Assembly (NCBI RefSeq): GCF_902459615.1
Contig: NZ_CABPSA010000006.1
Location: 62,001-126,000, forward strand
DNA: 64,000 nucleotides
From: Pandoraea commovens
GTDB taxonomy: Bacteria; Pseudomonadota; Gammaproteobacteria; Burkholderiales; Burkholderiaceae
Direction: 5' to 3'
Shown here piece by piece: positions 48,782 to 58,276 of this stretch (the stretch's first letter is position 1; each line of letters begins with the position of its first letter). The translations under genes were made by a program, and so were the position numbers. The notes below the pieces were generated by a model. It was given only the letters and a program-made list of their open reading frames with translations, made no database searches and was not told the origin of the DNA.

Positions 48782-49978
48782 TTACTTGCCCGTCGCGTCC
48801 ATCGCACGTGCGAGACGTGCCACACCTTCTTCAATCGCCGTCACAGCGGGGGCCGCGAACGACAGACGCAGCGACGCTTCGTCCGCGTTGTCGGCAAAGA
48901 ACGCCGTGCCCGGCACGAACAGCACCTTCTCGGCAATCGCGTTTGGCAACAGCGCACTCGTCTTCACCGCCGCCAGTCGCGCCCACACGAACATGCCGCC
49001 TTGCGGTGCGTGGAACTGAATCGCATCGCCAAGCTTGTCGCGCAAGGCGTTGCACATCGCCTCGCACTTGAGACGGTAGGCCTCGGTGATCTTCGGCAAA
49101 TGCCGCGTGAGCGACCCTTCCGCGAGATACTCGGCAGCGACGGCCTGCGTCCACGGCACACTGCACAGATCGACCGTCTGCTTGGCGACGACACAACGTC
49201 GCGCAATCTCCGGCGGTGCGACCGTCCAACCGACCCGCAAGCCGGGCGCGACGATCTTCGACAGGCTGGAGAAATGCACCACCCAGTCACGCGATCCCGG
49301 TACGTCGGCCGTGAGACCGAGCATCGTAGGCACGGCGTCACCGGAGAAGCGCAGATCGCCGTACGGATCGTCTTCGACGATCACGAAACGGTATTCCACT
49401 GCCAGCTTCAGCAACGCAATACGGCGTTCGCGCGAGAGCGTGGCCCCGGTCGGGTTGGCAAACGTCGGCACCGTGTAGAGCAGCTTCGGTACGGCAATCT
49501 TGCCGTCGCGCAGCAGCATGCTTAGCTGTGCGACATCGAGACCGTCTGCATCGACCGGCACCGTGACGATCTTCGCCTGTTGCAGACGCAGCGCCTGCAA
49601 CGTTGCCGGATAGGCGGGCTGTTCCGTCACGACGACATCGCCCGGTGCGACCATCACGCGCAGCAACAGGTCGAGCCCCTGCTGCGAGCCGGTCGTCACC
49701 AGCAATTCCTCGGACGCACACGGTGCACCGCGTTGCGCCATGAGCGCGATGATCTGCGCCTTGAGTTCCGCGAGACCGTCGGTCGGGCCGTATTGCAGGC
49801 AACGCGTCGGCTGAGCGAACGCACGCGCCTGAGCGGCGGCCAGACCGTCGACGTCGAAAAGATCGCTCGCTGGATAACCGCCGGCGAACGAGATCATGCC
49901 CGGCTCGGACAGGTATTTGAACAACTCGCGAATCGGCGAGCCAGCCGGATTCGCGAAGGGAGTCGTAAAGTCGTACAT
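48782..49978 (-). CDS. Fold type I aminotransferase (2-aminoadipate type)
   Basis: 398 residues, class I/II like LysN and MocR-type domains. PLP lysine in SSLSKIVAPGLRVGW; NPTGA and EDDPYGDLRF are cofactor contacts. In this operon it probably converts 2-aminoadipate to 2-oxoadipate. Last gene; 20 bases after the dehydrogenase. Confidence 0.87.
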   Translation of the reverse strand: MYDFTTPFANPAGSPIRELFKYLSEPGMISFAGGYPASDLFDVDGLAAAQARAFAQPTRCLQYGPTDGLAELKAQIIALMAQRGAPCASEELLVTTGSQQGLDLLLRVMVAPGDVVVTEQPAYPATLQALRLQQAKIVTVPVDADGLDVAQLSMLLRDGKIAVPKLLYTVPTFANPTGATLSRERRIALLKLAVEYRFVIVEDDPYGDLRFSGDAVPTMLGLTADVPGSRDWVVHFSSLSKIVAPGLRVGWTVAPPEIARRCVVAKQTVDLCSVPWTQAVAAEYLAEGSLTRHLPKITEAYRLKCEAMCNALRDKLGDAIQFHAPQGGMFVWARLAAVKTSALLPNAIAEKVLFVPGTAFFADNADEASLRLSFAAPAVTAIEEGVARLARAMDATGK

Positions 49979-49998
49979 GTCGGTCGGCTACCGCGACT

Positions 49999-51498
49999 TC
50001 ACTCGATCGAGAAGTCGATGCCTTGCGCGAGCGGCAGGGCGGACGAGTAGTTCACCGTGTTCGTGGCGCGGCGCATATAACCCTTCCATGCATCCGAACC
50101 TGACTCACGGCCACCGCCGGTTTCCTTCTCGCCGCCGAACGCGCCGCCGATTTCTGCGCCGCTCGGTCCGATGTTGACGTTGGCGATACCGCAGTCGCTA
50201 CCCGCCGACGACGTGAAGCGCTCGGCTTCGCGCAGGTCGTTCGTGAACACGCACGACGACAGGCCATGCGACGACGCGTTGTTAGCGTCGATGGCTTCGT
50301 TGAAGTCGCTGTACTTGAGCACGTAGAGAATCGGCGCGAACGTTTCCGTCAGCACGACTTCCGTTTGCGACGGCATTTCGACGATGGCCGGTTTCACGTA
50401 GAAGCCGCCTTCGTTGCCCGCCACCGCGTGACGCTCACCGCCCGTCACCTTGCCGCCTTGTGCGCGTGCCTGATCGAGTGCGCTTTGCATGCGCTTGAAC
50501 GCGCCTTCGTCGATCAGCGGGCCCATCAGCGTGCCGCGCTCCAGCGGGTTGCCGATGGCGACCTTGCCGTACAGCGTCTTCAGACGATCGACGGTCTTGT
50601 CGTACACGCTCTCATGCACGAACAGGCGACGCAGCGTGGTGCAACGCTGACCGGCAGTGCCCACCGCCGAGAACAGAATGCCGCGCAGGGCCAGTTCCGG
50701 GTTGGCGCTTTCGGTCACGATACCGGCGTTGTTGCCGCCGAGTTCGAGAATCGAACGGCCAAAGCGGCGAGCGACTTCCACGCCGACCTTGCGACCCATT
50801 TCGGTACTGCCCGTGGCGCTCACGATGGCCGAGCGCGGATCTGCGACGAGCGCTTCACCGACGTCGCGACCGCCGATGATCAGCGCGGTCAGGCCTTCCG
50901 GTGCGTCGCCGAATTCGGCAATCACTTCTTCCATCAGTTTGTTGACGGCCAGCGCGGTCAGCGGCGTCTTTTCCGACGGCTTCCACACGACGGCGTTGCC
51001 GCACACCAGCGCCAGCGCAGCGTTCCACGACCACACGGCGACCGGGAAGTTGAAGGCGGAGATGACGGTGCAGACGCCCATCGGGTGCCACGTCTCGGCC
51101 ATGCGGTGGCCGGGGCGCTCCGAGGCGATCGTCAGGCCGTAGAGTTGACGCGACAGGCCGACCGCGAAGTCGCAAATGTCGATCATTTCCTGCACTTCAC
51201 CCAGACCTTCTTGCAGGATCTTGCCCGCTTCGAGCGTGACGAGCGCGCCCAGTGCCTGCTTGCGCTCGCGCAGCTTTTCGCCGAGCAGACGCACCAGCTC
51301 GCCGCGACGCGGGGCGGGTACATTGCGCCATGCGGTGAACGCCTTGTGTGCGCGAGCGAGGGCGGCTTGTGCGTCGACGACCGACGCGCTGGCCACGCGG
51401 CCGATCAGTTCGCCGTTGATCGGCGAGTGCACGGCGATGTCGCCCGCTTCGGCCAGTTTGGCAATACCCAGTTCGTTGAGGATGGAGGTCGCGTTCAC
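49999..51498 (-). CDS. amaB: L-piperideine-6-carboxylate dehydrogenase (antiquitin type)
   Basis: 499 residues. Catalytic Cys in GTAGQRCTT, Glu in LELGGNNAGIV, VVWKPSEKTP. The C-terminal IGPSGAEIGGAFGGEKETGGGRESGSDAWKGYMRR is typical of ALDH7. It oxidises piperideine-6-carboxylate/2-aminoadipate semialdehyde to 2-aminoadipate. Start MNATSILNELGIAKL agrees with the family. Confidence 0.92.
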   Translation of the reverse strand: MNATSILNELGIAKLAEAGDIAVHSPINGELIGRVASASVVDAQAALARAHKAFTAWRNVPAPRRGELVRLLGEKLRERKQALGALVTLEAGKILQEGLGEVQEMIDICDFAVGLSRQLYGLTIASERPGHRMAETWHPMGVCTVISAFNFPVAVWSWNAALALVCGNAVVWKPSEKTPLTALAVNKLMEEVIAEFGDAPEGLTALIIGGRDVGEALVADPRSAIVSATGSTEMGRKVGVEVARRFGRSILELGGNNAGIVTESANPELALRGILFSAVGTAGQRCTTLRRLFVHESVYDKTVDRLKTLYGKVAIGNPLERGTLMGPLIDEGAFKRMQSALDQARAQGGKVTGGERHAVAGNEGGFYVKPAIVEMPSQTEVVLTETFAPILYVLKYSDFNEAIDANNASSHGLSSCVFTNDLREAERFTSSAGSDCGIANVNIGPSGAEIGGAFGGEKETGGGRESGSDAWKGYMRRATNTVNYSSALPLAQGIDFSIE

Positions 51499-51535
51499 GT
51501 TAATACCCTTATGGAATTCAGCGTTGATTCGTTGA

Positions 51536-52561
51536 TTACTTGGCGTTGGCCGTCATCTTGAAAATGCCCTGCGCGTTACCGGCATCGAAACGAAGATCGA
51601 TTTTCCAGCAGCGATTGGCGGTGTCGTACTCGCGGTGACGCGTGATGAATTCGTAGAACGAGCCCGGCACGTCGCGGGTGAGCGTTTCACCGTTCTTGCC
51701 ACGGAACTCGCGACGCACGGTGTCGGCGCGATAGGCCGTCTGGAACACACGACCCGAGCGCGAGCGCTCGACTTCGGGCTTCATCGGGCGGCCCTTGGCC
51801 TTCTCGGCGTCCGACAGCGCGAACACATCTTCTACGCGGTCGGTGGCGTGGTTGAACGCATTGCCTTCGGTGGAAATCCACGCCATTTCGGCCGATTCTG
51901 CCAGCAACAGTTCGTAGTCGGCTTCGCTCGGCACGTCGTGCTGACGGGCAAACGCGCCCACGATCACCGGCAGTAGCGCCTGCGCGCTCTCCAGCGGCAA
52001 CGTGCCGTCGCGCTCCAGTTCCCACAGATGTCCGACGGCCGCCGGCGTGAGCGGGTCTTTCGAGGTGCCGACGACGCGCGACACGGCTTGCTGGAACGTC
52101 TCCGAGAAACGCTCGGGATGCAGTTCGCTCACGAAGAATTGCGAAATTTCTTCGGGGGCATCTTCATGCGCGTAGGCGCGGCCCGTCATGCCGAGGCGAT
52201 CCAGCGGATAGCGGCCGTTCAGCTTGAAACCCAGCGGACGCAGAATACGCGTGAACGCCGCTTCGCCCGGCGGCAGGGCACCGTTCTGGTCCCAGCGCAC
52301 GGTGCGCAGCGCACCGTGGTCGAAGTAGACGCCGCCCCCGGCGGCAATCGCCTCCTCGGTATAGGTGCGGCCGTTTTGCGAGCGCGCGAGCAGCCCTTCG
52401 AAGAGCGCCATGTTCATGGCTTGCGCCAGTTCGGCGCGCGTGACGCGCCCCGGCTCGAAGTCTGAAAGGATCGACGGCGAATTGAGCGTGGCGAAAAGCG
52501 CGTCGGTACGCGCCTCCCCGATCAGGGAAACCAGCAAGGACTGCACGTTGGCGTTGCGCAT
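51536..52561 (-). CDS. hglS: 2-oxoadipate dioxygenase/decarboxylase (DUF1338, VOC)
   Basis: 341 residues. Metal ligands: H82 in FDHGALRT with R86 four residues on, a His in NAFNHATDR, and Glu in GSFYEFITR. It converts 2-oxoadipate and O2 to D-2-hydroxyglutarate and CO2. First gene of the lysine/2-aminoadipate operon; divergent from LysR. Confidence 0.92.
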   Translation of the reverse strand: MRNANVQSLLVSLIGEARTDALFATLNSPSILSDFEPGRVTRAELAQAMNMALFEGLLARSQNGRTYTEEAIAAGGGVYFDHGALRTVRWDQNGALPPGEAAFTRILRPLGFKLNGRYPLDRLGMTGRAYAHEDAPEEISQFFVSELHPERFSETFQQAVSRVVGTSKDPLTPAAVGHLWELERDGTLPLESAQALLPVIVGAFARQHDVPSEADYELLLAESAEMAWISTEGNAFNHATDRVEDVFALSDAEKAKGRPMKPEVERSRSGRVFQTAYRADTVRREFRGKNGETLTRDVPGSFYEFITRHREYDTANRCWKIDLRFDAGNAQGIFKMTANAK

Positions 52562-52680
52562 CAGGTTGTCTCGCAGGGGGACGCCGTCTCGTGCGGCATC
52601 ACAGGGTGAAGGTGTCAGGGCATGGCATGCGGCGCACCGTCATGCCTTCTTGCAGTGACTGCATTATTGGAATGGATGCG

Positions 52681-52697
52681 TCTCGCGTAAAGCGAGA
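52681..52697. promoter_or_regulatory. LysR-type binding dyad upstream of hglS
   Basis: TCTCGC-GTAAA-GCGAGA contains a T-N11-A core. It lies 35 bases before the LysR start and 120 bases before hglS. Confidence 0.6.
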
Positions 52698-52731
52698 TAA
52701 AATTGCCACTTGATGCGTTTTTGGAATCAAC

Positions 52732-53655
52732 ATGCGCAAATTCAAGACCCCCGGCACGGCGGCGCTGCTCGCGTTCGAGGCGGCCGCCCGGCACGAAAGC
52801 TTTACCCATGCGGCCCGCGAGCTGTTTTTGACCGAGAGCGCGGTGTCGCGTCAGATCGCCACGCTGGAGACGCAGTTGGGCGTGCGGCTGTTCGTACGTG
52901 CCAAGCAGCGCGTGGTGCTCACCCGCGCTGGGCGGCTTTATGGCACGCAGGTGCGCCGTACGCTCGAACAACTGGATCGCGACACCCTGTCCATCATGGC
53001 CCACGGTAGCGGCGGCGGCTCGCTGGAACTGGCGGTGCTGCCCACGTTCGCGTCAGAGTGGTTGATTCCGAGAATGAAAGACTTCGACGACCGGCATCCC
53101 GACGTTCGCGTGAACATGGGCGTGCACACCGACCTCTTTACGTTCGACGAGACGCACTTCGAGGCGGCGATTCACTTCGGCCAGCCGACATGGCCGGGCA
53201 CGTCGTCGGACTATCTGTTTGGGGAAGAAGTGGTGCCGGTGTGCCGTCCGTCGATCCTGAAGGGACCGGTGCGCACCGCGGCGGATTTGCTGACGTATCC
53301 GTTGCTGCACTCGACAACGCGTCCGAGCGCCTGGTCGCAGTGGTTTGCAGAGCAGCGCGTCGAGGACCACCGGGCGTTGCAGGGCGTGCGCTACGAGCTT
53401 CACACCATGCTCATTGCGGGCGCGGCGGCGGGGTTGGGGATTGCGCTGGTGCCGAAGTTCTTCGTCGAAGGACAGTTGGCGACGCTCGGCCTCACGATTC
53501 CGTTCGACGTGAAGAGCGTGGCCGAGTCGGCCTACTACCTCGTCTACCCGACGGAGCTGACGCACGGGCAGCCGCTCAGCGTTTTCCGCGAGTGGCTGCT
53601 CGATCAGGCGAAAGCATATCGACCGACGTACCGTCCGGACTATCGCCCCGCCTGA
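52732..53655 (+). CDS. LysR-family regulator, GcvA-like
   Basis: 307 residues. HTH at about 10-65 (ALLAFEAAARHESFTHAARELFLTESAVSRQIATLE), effector domain about 95-295. It diverges from hglS-amaB-aminotransferase and probably activates it in response to a lysine-derived acid. Confidence 0.9.
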   Translation: MRKFKTPGTAALLAFEAAARHESFTHAARELFLTESAVSRQIATLETQLGVRLFVRAKQRVVLTRAGRLYGTQVRRTLEQLDRDTLSIMAHGSGGGSLELAVLPTFASEWLIPRMKDFDDRHPDVRVNMGVHTDLFTFDETHFEAAIHFGQPTWPGTSSDYLFGEEVVPVCRPSILKGPVRTAADLLTYPLLHSTTRPSAWSQWFAEQRVEDHRALQGVRYELHTMLIAGAAAGLGIALVPKFFVEGQLATLGLTIPFDVKSVAESAYYLVYPTELTHGQPLSVFREWLLDQAKAYRPTYRPDYRPA

Positions 53656-53674
53656 TGGTGGACGACGCGATCGA

Positions 53675-54322
53675 TCAGCGTCCCGTGTAACGTCCCGGCT
53701 TGTGCCACGCAACGACCATCGCACTCATGGCGATAGCCGAGATAGCGGACCAGGCGACGCGTCCTGCCGGAATTGTGGCGAGCGACGCGATCAGTATTGT
53801 CGTGTCGATGCACACCTGCGTGATACCGGCATTGATGCCGCGCTTGCGTTGCAGCCACAGCGTGACGATGCCGGTGCCACCGACGCCCGCCCCGTGACGC
53901 GCCAACGCCAGAATGCCCATGCCGCACAGCGTGCCGCCGACGAACGCGGCGAACAGCGGATTGACGAAGGCGATGTCGAACGTCTGCGGCATGGCCGCGA
54001 GGGCGAAGGTAATGCCGAAGCTCGCGACCGTGGATTTGAGCGCGAAGCGCGCGCCCATCGTGAAGTACGCGAACAGGAAGAACGGAATGTTCACCAGCGT
54101 AAAGATGGTGCCCACCGGTAGCGGAAAGACGTAAGAGGCGAGCAGTGCGATGCCAGCCACGCCACCGGTAACCAACCCGGCAGCCTTGAGCAGCACCAGA
54201 CCGACCACCACAAATGCCATGCCGATGACCATCGCATAGATGTCTTCGAGCACGGAGTGCGGCACACCGATTGTGTCGGTTGCCGCAATAGCGCCGGATA
54301 CAGCGCCCGTATCGTGTTTCAT
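53675..54322 (-). CDS. YitT family membrane protein
   Basis: 215 residues, about six membrane segments, with LVTGGVAGIALLASYVF, GGTLCGMGILALARHGAGVGGTGIVTLW and ITQVCIDTTIL matching the YitT core. The function is unknown; some members are linked to drug or metabolite export. Single gene, convergent with the LysR gene (19 bases). Confidence 0.85.
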   Translation of the reverse strand: MKHDTGAVSGAIAATDTIGVPHSVLEDIYAMVIGMAFVVVGLVLLKAAGLVTGGVAGIALLASYVFPLPVGTIFTLVNIPFFLFAYFTMGARFALKSTVASFGITFALAAMPQTFDIAFVNPLFAAFVGGTLCGMGILALARHGAGVGGTGIVTLWLQRKRGINAGITQVCIDTTILIASLATIPAGRVAWSAISAIAMSAMVVAWHKPGRYTGR

Positions 54323-54461
54323 GATCAGTAATTCAGGAACGACAAGACGGCGCGCCCGGCTCTCCTGATGCCGGAACGCGCCGCCGAAGATTTCCCGCGT
54401 CGCTGTCTCGGGCGACGCGCAGCTTCACAGCTTGTTATGTAGATACGGTATTAACGCGCGA

Positions 54462-55559
54462 TTACGCGACGTGGTGGACCCATTTGAACGGATCGGCGAC
54501 CTTGCCACGCTGAATACCCGTGAGCTGATCGCGAATACGCTTGGTGACCGGGCCTTCGCCGCCGTCGGCGATGTTGAATTCGCCGTTGGCGTGGCGCACC
54601 TGACCGATGGCCGTCACGACCGCAGCCGTACCGCACGCAAACGTTTCCTTCACACGACCGCTGGCCGCATCGGCCTGCCACTGTGCGAATTCGTACGGCG
54701 TCTCATTGACCGTCATGCCTTCGCGGCGTGCCAGTTCGATGATCGACGCGCGGGTAATGCCCGGCAGGATCGTGCCCGAGAGCGGCGGCGTCTGGAGCGA
54801 GCCGTCGTCCATCACGAAGAAGACGTTCATACCGCCGAGTTCTTCGATCCAGCGATGTTGTGCGGCGTCGAGGAACACGACCTGATCGCAGCCCTTGGCG
54901 CTCGCTTCCGTTTGCGCAATCAGGCTGGCGGCGTAGTTGCCGCCGCACTTCGCAGCACCCGTACCCCCGGGAGCTGCACGGGTGTACTGGTCCGAGACCC
55001 ACACCGTCACGGCCGATTTGCCGGGCTTGAAGTACGGGCCGACCGGGCAGGCGATCACGCAGAAGATGTATTCATGCGCGGCGCGCACGCCCAGGAAGCT
55101 TTCCGAGGCGAACATGAACGGACGGATGTAGAGGCTGCTGCCTTCCGAGCCCGGGATCCATGCACGGTCGATGTCGACCAGCTTTTCCACGGCTTCGAGG
55201 AAGACGGCTTCCGGCAGATCGGCCATCGACATGCGCTGGGCCGACTCGCGGAAACGCTTGGCGTTGGCTTGGGGGCGGAACAGCGAGATCTTGCCGTCTT
55301 CACCGCGATAGGCCTTCATGCCTTCGAAGATTTCCTGTGCATAGTGCAGCACGGCGCACGCCGGATCGATCTGGAACGGGCGGCGGGCTTCCACCTTCGC
55401 GTCATGCCAGCCCTTACCTTCGGTCCAGCGGATCGTGACCATGTGATCCGTGAATACGCGGCCGAATACCGGGTTCGCCAGCGCGGCGGTGATCTGGTCG
55501 GCGGGGGTGGGGTTGGCGTGCGGCTCCACGACAAAACGCAGTTGGTTATCGGCGCTCAT
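54462..55559 (-). CDS. ilvE: Branched-chain amino acid aminotransferase
   Basis: 365 residues, fold type IV. PLP lysine in GAAKCGGNYAASL; YIRPFMFASESFLGV and EELGGMNVFFV are typical of the longer bacterial/eukaryotic BCAT class. It makes or degrades valine, leucine and isoleucine. Single gene with a long upstream region. Confidence 0.95.
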   Translation of the reverse strand: MSADNQLRFVVEPHANPTPADQITAALANPVFGRVFTDHMVTIRWTEGKGWHDAKVEARRPFQIDPACAVLHYAQEIFEGMKAYRGEDGKISLFRPQANAKRFRESAQRMSMADLPEAVFLEAVEKLVDIDRAWIPGSEGSSLYIRPFMFASESFLGVRAAHEYIFCVIACPVGPYFKPGKSAVTVWVSDQYTRAAPGGTGAAKCGGNYAASLIAQTEASAKGCDQVVFLDAAQHRWIEELGGMNVFFVMDDGSLQTPPLSGTILPGITRASIIELARREGMTVNETPYEFAQWQADAASGRVKETFACGTAAVVTAIGQVRHANGEFNIADGGEGPVTKRIRDQLTGIQRGKVADPFKWVHHVA

Positions 55560-55980
55560 GTTTCTTCAAATGTCTCGGCAGAGGTGGCTTTAGTCGACAG
55601 TGCCGTTAACGTAAACGGCAAGGTGAGTATTTTCCTCCTTTCGGGGCCCGCCTGTCGACTGAATTCACCGCTTCTCCCGTCACGACGGGGTTCTGGGCAA
55701 TATTGCGCCGAAAAATATCGGAATTTGGACGATTTTCGCAAGAAAAATGCGTGATTTGCCGAAAGTTGCGTGGGCGCACGTCTGCCACGAAACCACTGCG
55801 TCGCGGGGTAACAGTGTGTAAAAAAACATTTCAGGTCACAGGGCGGCTGACACTCGACATTTAATATCGAAGGCGCATGATGTCGGGAACGTCCCCACAA
55901 GCGAAGCGCGCACTGTTCAACAGCGGGGCTGCAGCATTCGCAGACGTTCCGCCCGTAGATCAAACAGGGAGAGGAGACAG
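55560..55980. promoter_or_regulatory. ilvE / small membrane gene intergenic region
   Basis: About 420 bases, more AT-rich than the flanks. A dyad GCCGTT/AACGGC at 55602-55619 lies 43 bases upstream of ilvE. A strong GGAGAGGAG site precedes the next gene. I see no leader peptide of the attenuator kind. Confidence 0.4.
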
Positions 55981-56352
55981 ATGAAGTCGACAACGATTCG
56001 AATGTTGCGCGCGTATCTGATCGTGGCCTCGCTGGGCGCTGTGTGCATCGACGTCTGCGTGGTCATTGCCATGCTCGTCTTCGATGTGCCCGAGCGTATC
56101 TTCACCTCGGCAGATTTTCGTATTGCGATGGCGGCGTCTTTATTGCTGCTGTTACTGGCGTCGCGCTCGCTGGCGTCGGCCGCGTTTCAGGCGGCGCTCG
56201 CCAGTCGGCATGTCAGGTTCGATGGCGTTGAACGTGCTGAGGGTCCGCGCGGCACAGACAGCGTCGCCTTGCGCGACGACTGCCCGCACCGTCTGCTCGT
56301 GCTGCTGCATATCCGCATCCACCGCCAGCAACTGGCGATGGTTGCCGCCTGA
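55981..56352 (+). CDS. Small putative membrane protein, unrecognised
   Basis: 123 residues. Two hydrophobic segments: LIVASLGAVCIDVCVVIAML (about 13-33) and MAASLLLLLLASRSLASAAF (about 49-68). The C-terminal 50 residues are polar and unremarkable and could be out of frame, but no clear frameshift is seen. The start has an excellent ribosome site, which is the main support. Function unknown. Confidence 0.5.
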   Translation: MKSTTIRMLRAYLIVASLGAVCIDVCVVIAMLVFDVPERIFTSADFRIAMAASLLLLLLASRSLASAAFQAALASRHVRFDGVERAEGPRGTDSVALRDDCPHRLLVLLHIRIHRQQLAMVAA

Positions 56353-56407
56353 CGGCGAAGCGGATGCCTCAACCGTCAAGGCGCATCAGTACCCGCATCA
56401 GTACCGA

Positions 56408-57079
56408 TCAGGCAGCCTTCCCGTCCACCAGATCGCATTGGCGCGGCGGACGCGTCATCGCAATCCACTCCTGCACCGCCGGGCGCAGGAACTGACGGCG
56501 CGCGAATTCGGCCAATGCGGGCGGCACAACGTCGTCGTTATAGACCAGACGATTGAGCATGACCGCGAGGTCGACGTCGGCAATGCACCACTTGTCGAAC
56601 AGCGACATGCGTGCGTCGGGCAGCAGGCTCTCGGCGATGGCGATCAGCTTGCTTGCCGCGGCGTAGCCCGCGTCGGTCAGCGGCGCATCGGACGGGCCGT
56701 AGAAAATCACCTGCGTCGAACGATCCTCGCGCAGCGCACCGAGATCGCTACGCAGCCATGCCTGTACCTGCCGGGCACGCGCACGGTCGCGAACGTCGGC
56801 CGGATACACCGGCACGTCGGGGGAGATCGTTTCCAGATATTCCACGATGGCGGACGATTCGGACAACGTGAAATCGCCATGCACGAGCGTCGGCACGCGA
56901 CGCGTGATCGACAGGTCGGCAAAGCCGCTTTCGTGATGCGCGCCCTGATCGAGATCGACGGTGCGCAGATCGAACGGAATACCTTTCTCGCGCAGCGTGA
57001 CGAAAACCGACAGCGCGTAAGGGCTGGTGAACTGGGCGTCGACGTATAGCGTGAAAGAGGCGGGGGCTGCGGCTGACAC
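56408..57079 (-). CDS. yfcF: YfcF-type glutathione S-transferase
   Basis: 223 residues. Thioredoxin-fold half with FTSPYALSVFVTLREKGIPFDLRTVDLDQG and RRVPTLVHGDFTLSESSAIVEYLE, then the helical half with ARARQVQAWLRSDL and KWCIADVDLAVMLNRLV, closely following E. coli YfcF, which has glutathione-dependent peroxidase activity. It diverges from a LysR gene across a 31-bp dyad. Confidence 0.92.
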   Translation of the reverse strand: MSAAAPASFTLYVDAQFTSPYALSVFVTLREKGIPFDLRTVDLDQGAHHESGFADLSITRRVPTLVHGDFTLSESSAIVEYLETISPDVPVYPADVRDRARARQVQAWLRSDLGALREDRSTQVIFYGPSDAPLTDAGYAAASKLIAIAESLLPDARMSLFDKWCIADVDLAVMLNRLVYNDDVVPPALAEFARRQFLRPAVQEWIAMTRPPRQCDLVDGKAA

Positions 57080-57174
57080 GATGGGCTCCTGAAGGGAATG
57101 TGCGCGGGGCGAAATTGCCCGCAGACGCTTATGTTGCCGTACGTTCGTGGTGATAAGCTACTGCACAAATCGCT

Positions 57175-57205
57175 GGCAAGCTGTGAGCCAGACTCACAGC
57201 TTGCC
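57175..57205. promoter_or_regulatory. 31-bp perfect-arm dyad between yfcF and LysR
   Basis: GGCAAGCTGTGAG, spacer CCAGA, CTCACAGCTTGCC. The core TGAG-N5-CTCA is a T-N11-A LysR site. It lies 95 bases from yfcF and 67 from the regulator. Confidence 0.7.
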
Positions 57206-57271
57206 GCGCACTTTCGCGCACTTATCTGTCCCCAATATTCACCCGCACGCCAACTCGATATCCCCCGAACC

Positions 57272-58171
57272 ATGAACGCCGAACCTCGCGCCCGTCCGCC
57301 GCTGGCGAATCTGGAAACCGTCTGTCTCGTCGCCCGTCACGGCTCGTTCACGGCGGCCGCCGAAGCGAGCGGCCTCACGCACGGGGCCATCAGCCGCCGG
57401 GTGGGGGCCGTTGAAAACTGGCTCGGCTGTGCGTTGTTCGAGCGTCACGGGCGAGGGGTGAGCCTGACGTGCGACGGTCAGCGCTTTCTGGGCCGCATCG
57501 AACATGCCTTCGACGTGATCGACGCGGCTGCCGATCAGTGGCATCAGGCGCGCAAGGCCCCGGCAGTGCGCCTGAGCGTGGTGCCGTCGTTCGCCAAGCT
57601 GTGGCTGCTTGAGCGCCTGCAATCGCTCGAAGCGGGCAAGCCGTTCATCGACATTCATGTGACGACCGAGCATCGCAACGCCGACGTGGGCGCGGGCGAA
57701 GTGGACATCGCCTTGCGTTACGGTCGTGGCGGGTGGGCGAGCGTCGATTCGGAACCGTTAATGGGTGAGACGCTGTACCCGGTGGCCTCGCCCGAGATGG
57801 TGCAGCGTCTGAAGGGCGCGAGTGTGTCCGAGATGTTGGCGATGCCCTTGCTGCACGACTCCGATCTCACGGGCTGGCGCGCGTGGTGTGGTGCGCACGG
57901 CGTGTCGCTGCGACCGCGTGCGCGTGATCGCCGATTCGAGGATTACACGGTGGTGCTTGCGGCGGCTGAAGCGGGGCTGGGTATTGCGCTTGCCCGTGCG
58001 CCTTTGGCCAGCGAGTGGATGGCGCGCAGCCGTCTCGTGCGACTGTCGGACGCCGAAGTCGTCTGTCCGTTGCAATACCACGTGGTGACGGCCAAGCGCG
58101 AGAAGCGTCCGGAAGTGCTGGAAGTGATCGCGCGTCTGCACGCGCTGGCGCGCGAGGATGCGCGCACGTAA
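57272..58171 (+). CDS. LysR-family regulator
   Basis: 299 residues. HTH about 12-70 (LVARHGSFTAAAEASGLTHGAISRRVGAVE), effector domain about 90-290 (VDIALRYGRGGW, AAAEAGLGIALARAPLASEW). ATG at 57272. It likely controls yfcF and itself through the dyad. Confidence 0.9.
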   Translation: MNAEPRARPPLANLETVCLVARHGSFTAAAEASGLTHGAISRRVGAVENWLGCALFERHGRGVSLTCDGQRFLGRIEHAFDVIDAAADQWHQARKAPAVRLSVVPSFAKLWLLERLQSLEAGKPFIDIHVTTEHRNADVGAGEVDIALRYGRGGWASVDSEPLMGETLYPVASPEMVQRLKGASVSEMLAMPLLHDSDLTGWRAWCGAHGVSLRPRARDRRFEDYTVVLAAAEAGLGIALARAPLASEWMARSRLVRLSDAEVVCPLQYHVVTAKREKRPEVLEVIARLHALAREDART

Positions 58172-58276
58172 ATACCATGAACGCGGCCGTGCGCGGCGCA
58201 GGGGTTTCCCGCACTGCGCGCGCTGCTGCGGGTTGCCTAAAATGCGGGACGCTTCTTGCAGGACTGCCTGGCAGAG

